From the NCBI GenBank assembly GCA_017619585.1, contig JAFZSA010000040.1:1-25940 (forward strand): DNA of 25,940 nucleotides, read 5' to 3'. Source of the DNA: Bacteroidaceae bacterium. GTDB taxonomy: Bacteria > Bacteroidota > Bacteroidia > Bacteroidales > Bacteroidaceae. This document shows positions 1-8,176 of the stretch, one piece after another; the first letter of the stretch is position 1; each line of letters opens with the position of its first letter. The position numbers were made by a program, and so were the translations under genes. A model generated the notes under the pieces. The model ran no database searches. It was not told where the DNA came from and worked only from the letters and a program-made list of their open reading frames with translations.

Positions 1-165
1 ACCTGCTACGACCGTGACGGCAAGGAGGTGAAGCGCGTAACCAGCGACGATGGCGGAGAGGTGGAAGATCCGGAAAATAACCCCTCTCCTGACTCCCCCG
101 AGGGGGAGGGTTCTAACACCGGCAATGGCGGTGGTAACACCGGAGGTGGTAGCGGACAGAACTGA
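1..165 (+). CDS. HU-family DNA-binding protein, C-terminal end (partial)
   Basis: Frame 1 is open from the window edge to TGA at 163-165 and gives 54 residues. It begins TCYDRDGKEVKRV and passes into a low-complexity acidic then Gly/Asn-rich tail (SNTGNGGGNTGGGSGQN). The 5' part lies outside the window. The assignment rests on the tail style and on the smalltalk gene 200 bp downstream, a pairing I recall from Bacteroides and Prevotella HU genes. If right, this is a nucleoid-associated protein with a disordered tail. The stretch encoding NPSPDSPEGEGS matches a C/G-rich inverted word (ctctcctgactcccccgagg) resembling one at the end of the GLUG gene (4428-4459), so the tail itself may contain a dispersed repeat. 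No HU core motif is visible, so the call depends on context. Confidence 0.6.
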   Translation, partial: TCYDRDGKEVKRVTSDDGGEVEDPENNPSPDSPEGEGSNTGNGGGNTGGGSGQN

Positions 166-171
166 TAAGGC

Positions 172-187
172 AGCGCCTTCGGGCGCT
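172..187 (+). terminator. UUCG-tetraloop hairpin after HU gene
   Basis: AGCGCC-TTCG-GGCGCT forms a perfect 6-bp stem closed by a UUCG tetraloop, 6 bp after the HU stop codon. No T-tract follows, so it may be a 3'-end stabiliser or weak terminator instead of a full intrinsic terminator. A second short CC-TTCG-GG motif lies at about 224-233. Confidence 0.4.
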
Positions 188-298
188 CCCTTTCCATTGA
201 ACATTGCCACTTCGTTGACTTTCCCCTTCGGGCCGTCGAGCTAAACCTTCTCGCTTTCAGCTCGCGACCCCTTCGGCGTTGAACATTATTGGTATTCT

Positions 299-360
299 CT
301 TGCCCCTTGCCCCTTGCCCCTTGCTCCTAAACTACTAACCCCTAACTACTAACCACTAAA
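299..360. repeat. Low-complexity repeat cluster (CTTGCCC and CTAACCACTAA words)
   Basis: Three tandem copies of the 7-mer CTTGCCC plus a CTTGCTC variant are followed by degenerate ACTAACC words. The same word families recur at about 1661-1690, 4021-4057, 9037-9063, 9665-9785 and 18272-18458. The cluster lies just before the smalltalk start codon. No function is evident. Confidence 0.7.
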
Positions 361-364
361 CATT

Positions 365-460
365 ATGAAAAAAGAAACATGGAAATTCGTCATTCAGACG
401 ATACTGGCCATTCTTTCGGCCATTGCAACAAGCCTGGGTGTAACTTCATGCATGGCATGA
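365..460 (+). CDS. Smalltalk protein (31 aa)
   Basis: This short ORF begins MKKETWKFVIQTILAILSAI and ends GVTSCMA. A short basic amphipathic start is followed by one hydrophobic helix (about residues 8-25) and a terminal SCM. It fits the Bacteroidota 'smalltalk' family, very short conserved proteins of unknown function usually found next to an HU-family gene and often an N-acetylmuramoyl-L-alanine amidase. An HU-like end lies upstream here, but no amidase follows; a terminator comes next. No Shine-Dalgarno is visible (ctaaacattATG), which is normal for the group. The gene is easily missed because of its length. The single helix suggests membrane association; that is inference. Confidence 0.85.
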   Translation: MKKETWKFVIQTILAILSAIATSLGVTSCMA

Positions 461-484
461 CGCATCCGCTAAATGACAAATGAG

Positions 485-519
485 AGCCCCCCGCTTCTCC
501 TGAGTGAGAAGTGGGGGCT
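485..519 (+). terminator. Terminator-like hairpin after smalltalk
   Basis: Left arm 488-499 (CCCCCGCTTCTC) pairs with right arm 506-517 (GAGAAGTGGGGG), giving 12 bp with one G-T wobble and a 6-base loop. The T-tract is weak (cttgtcgt). It probably closes the HU-smalltalk transcript. Confidence 0.65.
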
Positions 520-566
520 TGTCGTAAAATTGCAATTATGATTCGTTTTTTGTGAATTAAACTTTG

Positions 567-574
567 TATATTTG
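567..574 (+). promoter_or_regulatory. Bacteroidota -7 box for the phytase-like gene
   Basis: TATATTTG matches the Bacteroidota -7 consensus TAnnTTTG about 45 bp before the start codon. The expected -33 TTTG is not at ideal spacing; a TTTG at 549-552 is closer than usual (14 bp instead of about 19-21). Confidence 0.55.
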
Positions 575-619
575 CAAACGAAAGTCACAATAAATAACAA
601 GCATATAGCCGAATAGTTA

Positions 620-1660
620 ATGAGATACTACGCCCTACTCCTTTCCCTGTTGATGGCTCCTGTGCTCTATGCGCAGGAGGTGCAGTGCTTTAAGCAGCAC
701 AATATGAAGAGGTGGGATATTCCTGCCGGGAACTACAGCGGTATCACACACATACAGGGTGACCGCTATGCCCTAATCAGCGACAAGCAGGAAGCGGACG
801 GATGGACGGAAGTGAGCATACGGTTTCTGCCTTCTGGCGATATAAGGGAGATGCAATTCGTGGCACATCATTACAATACACAGACATTAGGCAGTGCACG
901 GGATAGCGAGGGAATTGCCTACGTTCCAGGTAAGGGCCTCTACGTCTCTGCCGAGAACGACCAGCAGATTCTGGAACTTGCAGAAGACGGTTCGCCCACA
1001 GGACATAGCCTCTCTGTACCAGAATGCTATAGCAAGAATAACATCTTCCCCAACTACGGCTTTGAGGCACTGACCTATAATGCCAGTCAGAATGTATTCT
1101 GGACAACAACGGAACAAGGACTGCGCACGGATGTGAAGGCACCTACCAGTCTCAACAATCCAACACCTACCCTATTGCGCCTGCAGTGCTTAGGCTCTGA
1201 TGGGAAGCCTATGCAACAGTACGCCTACAAGACAGAGGCGCCTGTAACCAACCGTTCCTCCAGGCTATTTGCCTTTGGCGTACCTGAGCTGTTAGCCGTC
1301 AACGACACCACACTGCTGGTGATGGAACGTGAGCTGAATATCCCTAAGCGCTACAATGGTGCCAAATGCCACATACGTATCTATAGCGTGAATCCACGTT
1401 CGGGAGAGCCTATTACAGATCTGACCCAACCATTACAGGATATGGATGAAAAGAAATTCCTTCCTAAAAAGCTGCTCTATGCGTTCAGCACAGGTATCCG
1501 CTTTATAGGAAGGAAAAACTTTGCCAATTACGAGGGGATGTGCTTAGGACCCCGATTGGAGGACGGCCGCCAGACCATCCTGCTCATCTCCGATTCTCAG
1601 AACCGAGCCGGCAACCCTCTCTATCATCTGAAAGACTATATCAAAGTGATAGTTTTTTAG
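620..1660 (+). CDS. Secreted esterase-like phytase-family protein
   Basis: The 346-residue product starts with a clear signal peptide (MRYYALLLSLLMAPVLYA, cleavage near AQ). The rest resembles the phytase-like (esterase-like) beta-propeller family (Pfam Phytase-like): DSEGIAYVPGKGLYVSAEND near the start of the repeats, GFEALTYNA in the middle, NYEGMCLGP and LLISDSQN near the C-terminus. The repeated (D/Y)SEG- or NYEG-type turns are typical of this propeller. Family members are exported and often annotated as phosphatases or phytases, but the substrate of this subgroup is not established. The gene stands alone, with its own -7 box upstream and a hairpin overlapping its 3' end, and converges on the C10 protease gene. 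The start is fixed by the signal peptide. Confidence 0.8.
   Translation: MRYYALLLSLLMAPVLYAQEVQCFKQHNMKRWDIPAGNYSGITHIQGDRYALISDKQEADGWTEVSIRFLPSGDIREMQFVAHHYNTQTLGSARDSEGIAYVPGKGLYVSAENDQQILELAEDGSPTGHSLSVPECYSKNNIFPNYGFEALTYNASQNVFWTTTEQGLRTDVKAPTSLNNPTPTLLRLQCLGSDGKPMQQYAYKTEAPVTNRSSRLFAFGVPELLAVNDTTLLVMERELNIPKRYNGAKCHIRIYSVNPRSGEPITDLTQPLQDMDEKKFLPKKLLYAFSTGIRFIGRKNFANYEGMCLGPRLEDGRQTILLISDSQNRAGNPLYHLKDYIKVIVF
1635..1658 (+). terminator. Possible intrinsic terminator inside the 3' end of the phytase-like gene
   Basis: ACTA-ta-TCA, loop AAG, TGA-TAGT forms a bulged stem directly followed by TTTTTT (1653-1658), whose last T starts the TAG stop codon. The stem is short (7 bp), so this is tentative. 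Confidence 0.35.
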
Positions 1661-1690
1661 CGGTTAGTGGTTAGGGGTTAGGGGTTAGCG
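1661..1690. repeat. GGTTAG low-complexity repeat
   Basis: Four degenerate copies of (C/G)GGTTAG(T/G) occur between two convergent genes. This is the same word family as at 4021-4057 and 18285-18354. The rest of this 83-bp gap shows nothing else. Confidence 0.7.
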
Positions 1691-1743
1691 AATTTTCGTA
1701 TACCGTTTACCAGAAAAGGGTGACATAAGCCTTGTATTATGCA

Positions 1744-3882
1744 CTAAAACGCCACTTTCTTTCCGTTCTGGATATATATTCCCTTGGGCAATTTTGAATT
1801 TTGAATTTTGAATTCCGGATTCACCCTACGCCCTGCAAGGTCGTACACAGCGGTAGTAGATTCTTCACTCTTCACTCTTAATTCTTCATTTAAAGATGTT
1901 GGGTCGCTGATCTCTATTGAAGTATAGGCAAAGGGAACAGGACTGCTCATTGGAGTAGGTGGAATCTCGGAAAGGCAGAGCAGATATCTACCTTCATACT
2001 GTGGTGTGAAGGAGAAGGTAACGTGGTTGGCAATAGTAGCTCCGGACTTCAGATAGGCGCCTGAGGTAAGGTTATCCAACTGTTCGTACCCTTCTGGTAA
2101 GTCATCAGAAGATGTAACCTTTTCCCACGCCTCCTTAGGATTATCATTACCAATGAAGTAAGGAGTGATTATAAGGGTTCCCTGATACTCAGAGCCACTG
2201 TTACGGATGGTAAGGGTGAGGTCGTTAGGCGTACCTATCTCTCCTGTTCCACGGGTAATCTCGCACTTGCTAACCCTAAACAATGAGACAGAAGGAACAG
2301 ATGAAAGCGTAGATACACCGTTCTGGATGACCCAATCTACGTATATCCTTTCGCCGCCAAGGTTCTGCCATGAGCTATTGGGAACGGAATTGCATACATA
2401 ATAAGGATAGAGCCTGTAAACGCCATCGGGGAGACTTAACCCTTTCTTGGGTATGGTGATATAATAATAATAGTTTAGTTCTGTTTCCGCGTTAACAGGC
2501 TCACACCCGACTTGAAGCGGATGTAAGTACCCGTCTTGGGTACGTAGAACCAGGTCAAACTGGAATTCGGCCTTCGGATAGATGAGGTTTGTATATATAT
2601 AATTCCATGTAACCTGATATTCGTCGCCCAAATCTATAACGTTATAATTAGCCAAGTTAGTCAATTGAGGCAGATCATCGGCTGCTACGGTGCCTTCAGT
2701 AGGCGGCTGGATGCCGATAACAGCTTCTTGGCTCATACAGAAACCTACACCGGCAACCGTAATGCCGGATACATTCTGAGCGTAGGGATTGAGCACGGAG
2801 AGTGAGAAATAGTCCTCGAAATAGCCACCCCATCCCCAGTTGATGTGGAACATTCCGTTTCCGTCATAACCATCACAGACAAAGGCATGGCCGCCAGAGT
2901 CGGACTGACCGGCATAGACTACAGGGCGGTTGTTGGCCAGCTCCTGATAGATGACGTTCTCCCAGTCGCTGATGCTGTAGCCTAAACGGTTTATACTACG
3001 TACACCCTTGTCGTACCCGAAGTAATTACGCAGGGCCTGAGCCACATAAGAGGTGAAGGACAAAGAGATATTGGGACTGTACGACATCTGTACCGACTGT
3101 CCGCAATAGAGCATCAGGCGGGCAACAGCCATTATATTGTTACGGGTCACGCCTGCTGCGGTACTACCGTCACTGTTGGTCAGCTGATCACACATATTGT
3201 CCCAGTCGAAGGACATTGGGGCGAGGGCTGACATCTCAAAATCCTCTACCAGACCATTCTGAGGTTCAAGGTTACTTACTGAGTAACTATAGCCCGGAAT
3301 CTCTGTTGAGGGTTCCTTGGGCCATTGGTGGTAGTTCATTACCTGAGCCATAGCAGTAGCCACACATCCCGTTATGCAGCTCTTGCCGGCATACTGTACA
3401 GACTGACCGTTGTAGCGGGGACATAGCATATTGTAGAGGGGGCTCTGATCCCAATGCGTGGTTACAAGGGGGGCTATTGCAGCCTTGCCCGCACGTGTTC
3501 CTCCCTCAGTATCTGTTATCTGAGCATCCCCTAATGCCTCAATGGCCTGACTGTAGCCCTTCAGCCACCAACGCATATTATCCGGCATACGGTCCCAGTC
3601 CATGTGGGATGACATGCTGTAGCCCAACACAGGCAAGGCACGCTCATCGCCACTGGCAATAACATATCCGCCACCCTGGATGTCAAAGACATAGAGGTTA
3701 GGAATATCCACACTTACAGGATTCATCCTGAGTTGCTGTTTGGCCCTATGGGCACGGTCGGCTACGGGGGTAGACTTCAGATAAGAGGTTGCGCGTTTCA
3801 GAGCCTCTTGCTGGCTGATAGGCTGTGCATTGATAACAAGGCAGATAGCCAATAGCATTAGGAGTAGATGTGTTCTCTTCAT
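1744..3882 (-). CDS. Secreted C10 family (streptopain-like) cysteine peptidase with T9SS-type tail
   Basis: Read from ATG at 3882 the product is 712 residues: signal peptide (MKRTHLLLMLLAICLVINA), an inhibitory Spi/propeptide-like region (about 20-130, including GYVIASGDERALPVLGYS), then the C10 domain (about 130-400). The nucleophile is C173 in GCVATAMAQ and the catalytic His is H332 in SGGHAFVCDGY, followed by HINWGWGG, the order and spacing of streptopain. A beta-rich region of about 250 residues follows, ending in YDLAGR (680-685) and GIYIQNGKKVAF (701-712), a T9SS-like tail. A longer ORF reaches 3921, but the -7 box at 3919-3926 overlaps that start, so 3882 is preferred. The enzyme is probably exported as a zymogen and degrades extracellular protein. 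The tail carries in-frame low-complexity repeats (1790-1814, 1861-1892). Confidence 0.88.
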   Translation of the reverse strand: MKRTHLLLMLLAICLVINAQPISQQEALKRATSYLKSTPVADRAHRAKQQLRMNPVSVDIPNLYVFDIQGGGYVIASGDERALPVLGYSMSSHMDWDRMPDNMRWWLKGYSQAIEALGDAQITDTEGGTRAGKAAIAPLVTTHWDQSPLYNMLCPRYNGQSVQYAGKSCITGCVATAMAQVMNYHQWPKEPSTEIPGYSYSVSNLEPQNGLVEDFEMSALAPMSFDWDNMCDQLTNSDGSTAAGVTRNNIMAVARLMLYCGQSVQMSYSPNISLSFTSYVAQALRNYFGYDKGVRSINRLGYSISDWENVIYQELANNRPVVYAGQSDSGGHAFVCDGYDGNGMFHINWGWGGYFEDYFSLSVLNPYAQNVSGITVAGVGFCMSQEAVIGIQPPTEGTVAADDLPQLTNLANYNVIDLGDEYQVTWNYIYTNLIYPKAEFQFDLVLRTQDGYLHPLQVGCEPVNAETELNYYYYITIPKKGLSLPDGVYRLYPYYVCNSVPNSSWQNLGGERIYVDWVIQNGVSTLSSVPSVSLFRVSKCEITRGTGEIGTPNDLTLTIRNSGSEYQGTLIITPYFIGNDNPKEAWEKVTSSDDLPEGYEQLDNLTSGAYLKSGATIANHVTFSFTPQYEGRYLLCLSEIPPTPMSSPVPFAYTSIEISDPTSLNEELRVKSEESTTAVYDLAGRRVNPEFKIQNSKLPKGIYIQNGKKVAF

Positions 3883-3918
3883 ACTGATATAGATTTTGTT
3901 GTTAGTATTATCTGGCGA

Positions 3919-3926
3919 CAAAGATA
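3919..3926 (-). promoter_or_regulatory. -7 box for the C10 peptidase
   Basis: The minus strand reads TATCTTTG, a perfect TAnnTTTG box, 37 bp before ATG 3882. It excludes the longer upstream start. Confidence 0.65.
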
Positions 3927-4057
3927 CGAATTAAAATGAAAAATGAAAGAGTGAAAAGTGAAAAATTCATAGTATAGTTGACGAGTTGACAAGTTAACGA
4001 GTTGACAAGTTGCTTGCTAACAACTAACCGCTAACCGCTAACCACTAACCGCTAACA
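3927..4057. repeat. Low-complexity repeat cluster between C10 peptidase and small ORF
   Basis: It holds AAAATGAAAAATGAAAGAGTGAAAAGTG words, then GTTGACGAGTTGACAAGTTAACG words (the family complementary to GTCAACTT at 9075-9110), then four CTAACCGC/CTAACCACT copies. All are tandem, degenerate and non-coding here. Confidence 0.7.
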
Positions 4058-4064
4058 ACCAGTA

Positions 4065-4088
4065 AGGCCGCAGGATAACCCACGGCCT
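4065..4088 (-). terminator. Weak hairpin downstream of the small ORF
   Basis: AGGCCG (4065-4070) pairs with CGGCCT (4083-4088) around a 12-base loop, about 45 bp past the stop of the 56-residue ORF. There is no T-tract, so terminator function is only suggested. Confidence 0.3.
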
Positions 4089-4130
4089 CACAAGCAATAT
4101 ACACTTTTTAGTCAAATGACAAGAAACAAT

Positions 4131-4301
4131 CTACCATTCTTCTTCCCAGATGTTCTTGCTACTGATAACACCCTTGGTTAGGATCTCGTTCTCATCTACA
4201 ATCTCCTCGTCACCCCAAAGTTCCATACTTGTGGCTTGCATAACCACCTTCCTTGTATGCAGTTCTACTACAACAATCTCCGGGCTTATATATTTTTTCA
4301 T
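4131..4301 (-). CDS. Small conserved-type Bacteroidales protein (56 aa), function unknown
   Basis: ATG at 4301 gives MKKYISPEIVVVELHTRKVV and so on, ending SSKNIWEEEW. The N-terminal MKKYxxPE(I/V)xVVEL pattern and the C-terminal NIWxxEW pattern recall a large set of very short Prevotella and Bacteroides proteins of unknown function. An unusually strong Shine-Dalgarno, AAAGGAGGA (4308-4316), sits 6 bp before the ATG and begins 3 bp after the stop of the upstream GLUG gene, so the two are probably co-transcribed. There is no signal peptide and no cysteine; the C-terminal half is acidic. It might be a partner of the GLUG protein or an independent peptide; nothing in the sequence decides. A decent stop, the strong ribosome site and the family-like ends support a real gene. 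Confidence 0.75.
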   Translation of the reverse strand: MKKYISPEIVVVELHTRKVVMQATSMELWGDEEIVDENEILTKGVISSKNIWEEEW

Positions 4302-4307
4302 AAAATT

Positions 4308-4316
4308 TCCTCCTTT
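4308..4316 (-). promoter_or_regulatory. Strong Shine-Dalgarno (AAAGGAGGA) for the small ORF
   Basis: The minus strand reads AAAGGAGGA, 6 bp before ATG 4301. It stands out because most genes in this window have no recognisable Shine-Dalgarno, and it supports the 56-residue ORF being translated. Confidence 0.75.
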
Positions 4317-4319
4317 AAA

Positions 4320-7300
4320 TTAGAATATAACTTTCTTCCCATTCTGGATGTATATTCCAGTTCTCAATTTTGAATTATGAATTATGAATTTTGAATTGAT
4401 CAAACGGCCACTGAGGTCGTAAACAGCTCCCTCGCCTTTGGAGAGGGTTGGGGTGAGGCTGTTGATTGCAGTCATTTCTCCACCAAAGGGATAGAATTCC
4501 CTGACGGCATTACCTGCTACCTGCAGATAGGTCTTACCGGCAGGAATGGTTACGGAATTGCTTACGGGATAGAAGCCAATACCCTTGCTCTTGTTAGCCA
4601 GAGCATAGATGCCACTACCACCTGTAACAGTTCCGTCAGAGCCAAGCAGATTATTACCAGTTGCATCGGCAGTAGCGGTGGTGCTTACCTTATTATAATA
4701 TGTACCGCCTATGATTACTGCTGTGCCGGCAGGGACATCATCAATCTCTGACAGGTGCAGATAGTTTCCGTTCAGCGTTCCAATATAAGCCTGAGCATCG
4801 CCACTCAGCACCCAATCATAATCTGCATCATACATAGTGGTGAATCCTGCTGAGCCAACGTAGAAAACCTGCTCAGAACCTAAAGGAGAAGGAATCACGT
4901 CTGTTCCGATAAGTTGACCCCATCCTACAGTATAAGCAAGCTTACCATTTGCAATGTCTTCTGTTGTCAAGTCGTCTCTTACACCTTGGTTTTTGTTTGT
5001 TGTAGCAGACAGGTCAATGAGGTTATTCACATTGCTAATGTTATGACGACCAATGTTACCACCTTCGTGTCCGTTGATGGTTCCAAGGTTAACGAAGTTC
5101 TCAATCAGAGAGCCTGCACCCACACCCATGTAGCAGCAGAGTGCACCAGCGAAGGGATGTTCATTCTTGGCTGTAATGGTACCTTTATTCATTACATTAC
5201 GGATAATGATGGTGGGATCACCGCCCTCATGTCCACCGATGATACCACCTGCGTCCTGATGTTCTGCAATGACCGTTGCTTCATTGACAACATTTTCAAT
5301 AGTGATAGTACCATCAGGATTCTGATAGCTACCCGTAAGACCACCAACACGATTGTTAGCGTGTATTGTGCAAGAACTATCGATAATGAGATTCTTGACT
5401 TCTGTTGTAGCGTTACCTTGCAGGAAACCAAAGAAACCTATATTGTTGTCAGAAGGACGATTGATAATCATATTCTTAATACTGTGACCCTGTCCATCAA
5501 AAACGCCTTTGAACTTGCAGCCTACTGCAGGACCAATTGGGTTGTGAAGGTTCTCGATGTTCTGGAAGTCGATATCGTTCGTCAGTTTGGCATAGAATGC
5601 AGCACCACCACTTGTTGCAACCTTAGCAGAGAGCCATTCTACATTACCGGCATTAGCCAACAGATAGTAGTCCCCATCTTTCATTGGTTCTAGGAAATCA
5701 CTACATACATCGCAAATACCATTGGCATTATAGTTATGGTCTAGATATGTGGTTATACCTCCAACATTATTAAAATCAAGTTCACCAACAGCTTTGCCAA
5801 GACAATTAATTGTACCAGCCTGATATACTTGCATAGAGGTAGTACCATAGACAGGCATTGCATCCACACCCAAAGTCTGAGTATAGACGATATTTGACTG
5901 ATCCCCATTCAAGAAGTAACAAAGTTCGCCACTCTCGATCGGATTCGTTGTATTAACAGTAACCTTACCCTGGTTACCTCCGTTAGAAGTGCAGAGGTCA
6001 ACAATGTTACGTGGAACGATATTTGTATTGCGACGAATCAGGTTGTAGCCATTTCCATCAACACCGGTTACCTCACCAATGTTCCAGCAACCTTGTACAT
6101 CTACCTCATCATTGACATTACGCTGACCAGTCCAGGCACAGATAGCAGCACTCTCACCACCATTACCTGTAATGTTACCCTTGTTCCAGAGGTTGTAGAG
6201 TTTCAGACCTACGTTAGTACCCTCAACACAACCAAGGATACCAGCAGCATTCTTACCAGTAGTTGTTACATCAGCTTCATTACCACAATTACGGATGATA
6301 ATTGTAACACCTGAATTCGTGGCATTTATATGAGCAACCACACCAGCAGCAAAGTTTTGATTGTGTTTAATAGAACAGCTTGAATCGATAATCAGATTCT
6401 CAATTATAGGAGTGTTCTTTGTAACATTCCAAACATCATCAGTACCACCGCCTCGAACAGAGCCAAAAAAACCCTTCCCATCATAACCGGGATTATCCTG
6501 TACTAAATTGTTGTCCAAAACCATACCAATGATACGATGCCCCTGACCGTCAAAATGTCCCCAATACTTATGCCCACTTGTACCAATAGGAAGATGAGCG
6601 TTAGGAACACCACCGAAGTCAATGTCGGCATCCAACTTAACATCCATACCACCATGATGTCCAAGTCTAACCATTTGAGAGAACCATTCTACCTGAGCAG
6701 GAGTGCTGAGGTGATAGAAGCCATCTTCGCTTTTGACAACGTACTCCTCATTGATAGCACCACAAACAGTGCAATAGCCTGTAGCAGGATCAAACTGATG
6801 TGGGTCACGAGAGCCGCCTTCTGTATTGCTATATACAACTGAACCCTTAGGAGTACCATCACAGTTGAGGTCGGCCACCTGATAAACCTTCATTCCGCTT
6901 GCATTGGGCATAGGTATAGAATTGGGATCAGAAAGATCTTGGGTGAACTCATCACCTAATGAAACTTCTTTTCGATTCATCATTTCTATACCGTGATTCA
7001 AGTAGTAGCAGAGCTCGCCACTGTGAAGTGGGTCGACAGTCTTGAAACCACCAGAAGGAATATTTGTCTGCGACTGCATGTTAGAAGCCGTATAAACCAA
7101 GTCATAGGTATTCAGGACGCTGCGGTGCGAACCACGGAAGATATTATTACCACCATCTAACTTATTTAGTGTGCCTTTATTGTAGCAACACCATACCTGA
7201 CTATTTACTGCTGTTCCGCTTTCGTCATACTTGTTCCATCCGTCAAAAGCAACAGTATAATTATTCTCGGCATCAGTGGTAATATCACCTGTGTTTACAC

Positions 7301-7877
7301 AATTATGTATTTTAAAAACTGGATACTTGCTTTGTCCTGCCCCTATAATTCCAGAAGCTACACCTGTTGTAGCATGAACGGTTGCCATATTTACGCAATT
7401 CAGTATGGTAAGGGTATTTGACTTCGTCTGTACACAACCAATCAAACCAGCAACTCTATTCTTACCAGTAACAGAGCATGAACTGTCAATAATAAGATTC
7501 TTTATTATAGCATTACCTCGAACCAAACCAAAGAAACCGACATTCTCCTGATTAGGAAGGTTGATAATCATGTTGCTGATAACGTGATGCTGACCATCAA
7601 ACTCACCAGAAAACTTATAAGTGGTGCTTGCACCAATAGGAGTGTGGCTAACACCAGTCATGTCGATGTTGGCAGTAAGTACAGCCTTTGCCGTGAGCAT
7701 AGAGGCATCAACTGCACTTGCCGAGTTAATGTACTCTGCAAACCATTCCAGTTCGGAAGCTGTTCCAATTTGGTAAACACCATCCACTTGCGTGGGTTCA
7801 TCCCATGCAAAGAGGGGATACCCCGTCATCCATGTCCCAACAATGAATGCCATGCGTAATAATGATCTCTTTTTCAT
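4320..7877 (-). CDS. Large GLUG-repeat surface protein with T9SS-type tail (1185 aa)
   Basis: A signal peptide (MKKRSLLRMAFIVGTWMTGYPLFA) is followed by three similar modules at about residues 30-350, 375-705 and 735-1060. Each starts DG(V/F/D)Y then 'VEWF'-like, then an ANIDM/ADIDF strand, an F(D/N)GQ(G)H motif and GFFG-type GLUG strands, as in the predicted beta-helical GLUG family (named from IgA-peptidase-like proteins). Between modules sit short CxxC linkers: GYCTVCG near residue 366 and GICDVCS near 722. The C-terminus has LTPTLSKGEG, YDLSGR (1153-1158) and GIYIQNGKKVIF (1174-1185), consistent with T9SS export and cell-surface attachment. Binding partner and function are unknown; an adhesin or glycan-binding role is inference. 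The leader is about 100 nt if the weak minus-strand box TAATTTCG at 7977-7984 is used. The tail contains in-frame repeat words (4362-4399). Confidence 0.85.
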   Translation of the reverse strand: MKKRSLLRMAFIVGTWMTGYPLFAWDEPTQVDGVYQIGTASELEWFAEYINSASAVDASMLTAKAVLTANIDMTGVSHTPIGASTTYKFSGEFDGQHHVISNMIINLPNQENVGFFGLVRGNAIIKNLIIDSSCSVTGKNRVAGLIGCVQTKSNTLTILNCVNMATVHATTGVASGIIGAGQSKYPVFKIHNCVNTGDITTDAENNYTVAFDGWNKYDESGTAVNSQVWCCYNKGTLNKLDGGNNIFRGSHRSVLNTYDLVYTASNMQSQTNIPSGGFKTVDPLHSGELCYYLNHGIEMMNRKEVSLGDEFTQDLSDPNSIPMPNASGMKVYQVADLNCDGTPKGSVVYSNTEGGSRDPHQFDPATGYCTVCGAINEEYVVKSEDGFYHLSTPAQVEWFSQMVRLGHHGGMDVKLDADIDFGGVPNAHLPIGTSGHKYWGHFDGQGHRIIGMVLDNNLVQDNPGYDGKGFFGSVRGGGTDDVWNVTKNTPIIENLIIDSSCSIKHNQNFAAGVVAHINATNSGVTIIIRNCGNEADVTTTGKNAAGILGCVEGTNVGLKLYNLWNKGNITGNGGESAAICAWTGQRNVNDEVDVQGCWNIGEVTGVDGNGYNLIRRNTNIVPRNIVDLCTSNGGNQGKVTVNTTNPIESGELCYFLNGDQSNIVYTQTLGVDAMPVYGTTSMQVYQAGTINCLGKAVGELDFNNVGGITTYLDHNYNANGICDVCSDFLEPMKDGDYYLLANAGNVEWLSAKVATSGGAAFYAKLTNDIDFQNIENLHNPIGPAVGCKFKGVFDGQGHSIKNMIINRPSDNNIGFFGFLQGNATTEVKNLIIDSSCTIHANNRVGGLTGSYQNPDGTITIENVVNEATVIAEHQDAGGIIGGHEGGDPTIIIRNVMNKGTITAKNEHPFAGALCCYMGVGAGSLIENFVNLGTINGHEGGNIGRHNISNVNNLIDLSATTNKNQGVRDDLTTEDIANGKLAYTVGWGQLIGTDVIPSPLGSEQVFYVGSAGFTTMYDADYDWVLSGDAQAYIGTLNGNYLHLSEIDDVPAGTAVIIGGTYYNKVSTTATADATGNNLLGSDGTVTGGSGIYALANKSKGIGFYPVSNSVTIPAGKTYLQVAGNAVREFYPFGGEMTAINSLTPTLSKGEGAVYDLSGRLINSKFIIHNSKLRTGIYIQNGKKVIF

Positions 7878-7976
7878 TTTTGGTTAAATTAATTATAGGT
7901 TAAAATTATATCGCTTTTACCAATCTAATACCGCATAAACGTGTAGGTTTAGTACAATGTTCACATTATTTTGTGT

Positions 7977-7984
7977 CGAAATTA
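7977..7984 (-). promoter_or_regulatory. Possible -7 box for the GLUG gene
   Basis: The minus strand reads TAATTTCG, one mismatch from TAnnTTTG, about 100 bp upstream of ATG 7877. No matching -33 box is seen. The remaining intergenic DNA to about 8176 is very AT-rich, with no ORF or clear structure. Confidence 0.3.
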
Positions 7985-8176
7985 TACATTTCTGTATTTT
8001 CTTGTCCTCATTATATAGTTAATTTGTGTTAATTACTGCAATATTTTTATAACGTTTCCTATATACATTGTATAATATTGCAGAGTAATGTGCTGATTTT
8101 GTTGATTTATGATATGGATTATATATTCTTAACATTAACAAATAATAAAAGAATTATTCTATTTCTATCAGGAAAA

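Noticed and set aside
4914..5693. 259-residue plus-strand ORF antisense to the 1185-residue GLUG gene
   Set aside because: It is a shadow of a long coding gene: no homology pattern, biased Cys/Thr composition, no promoter or ribosome site.
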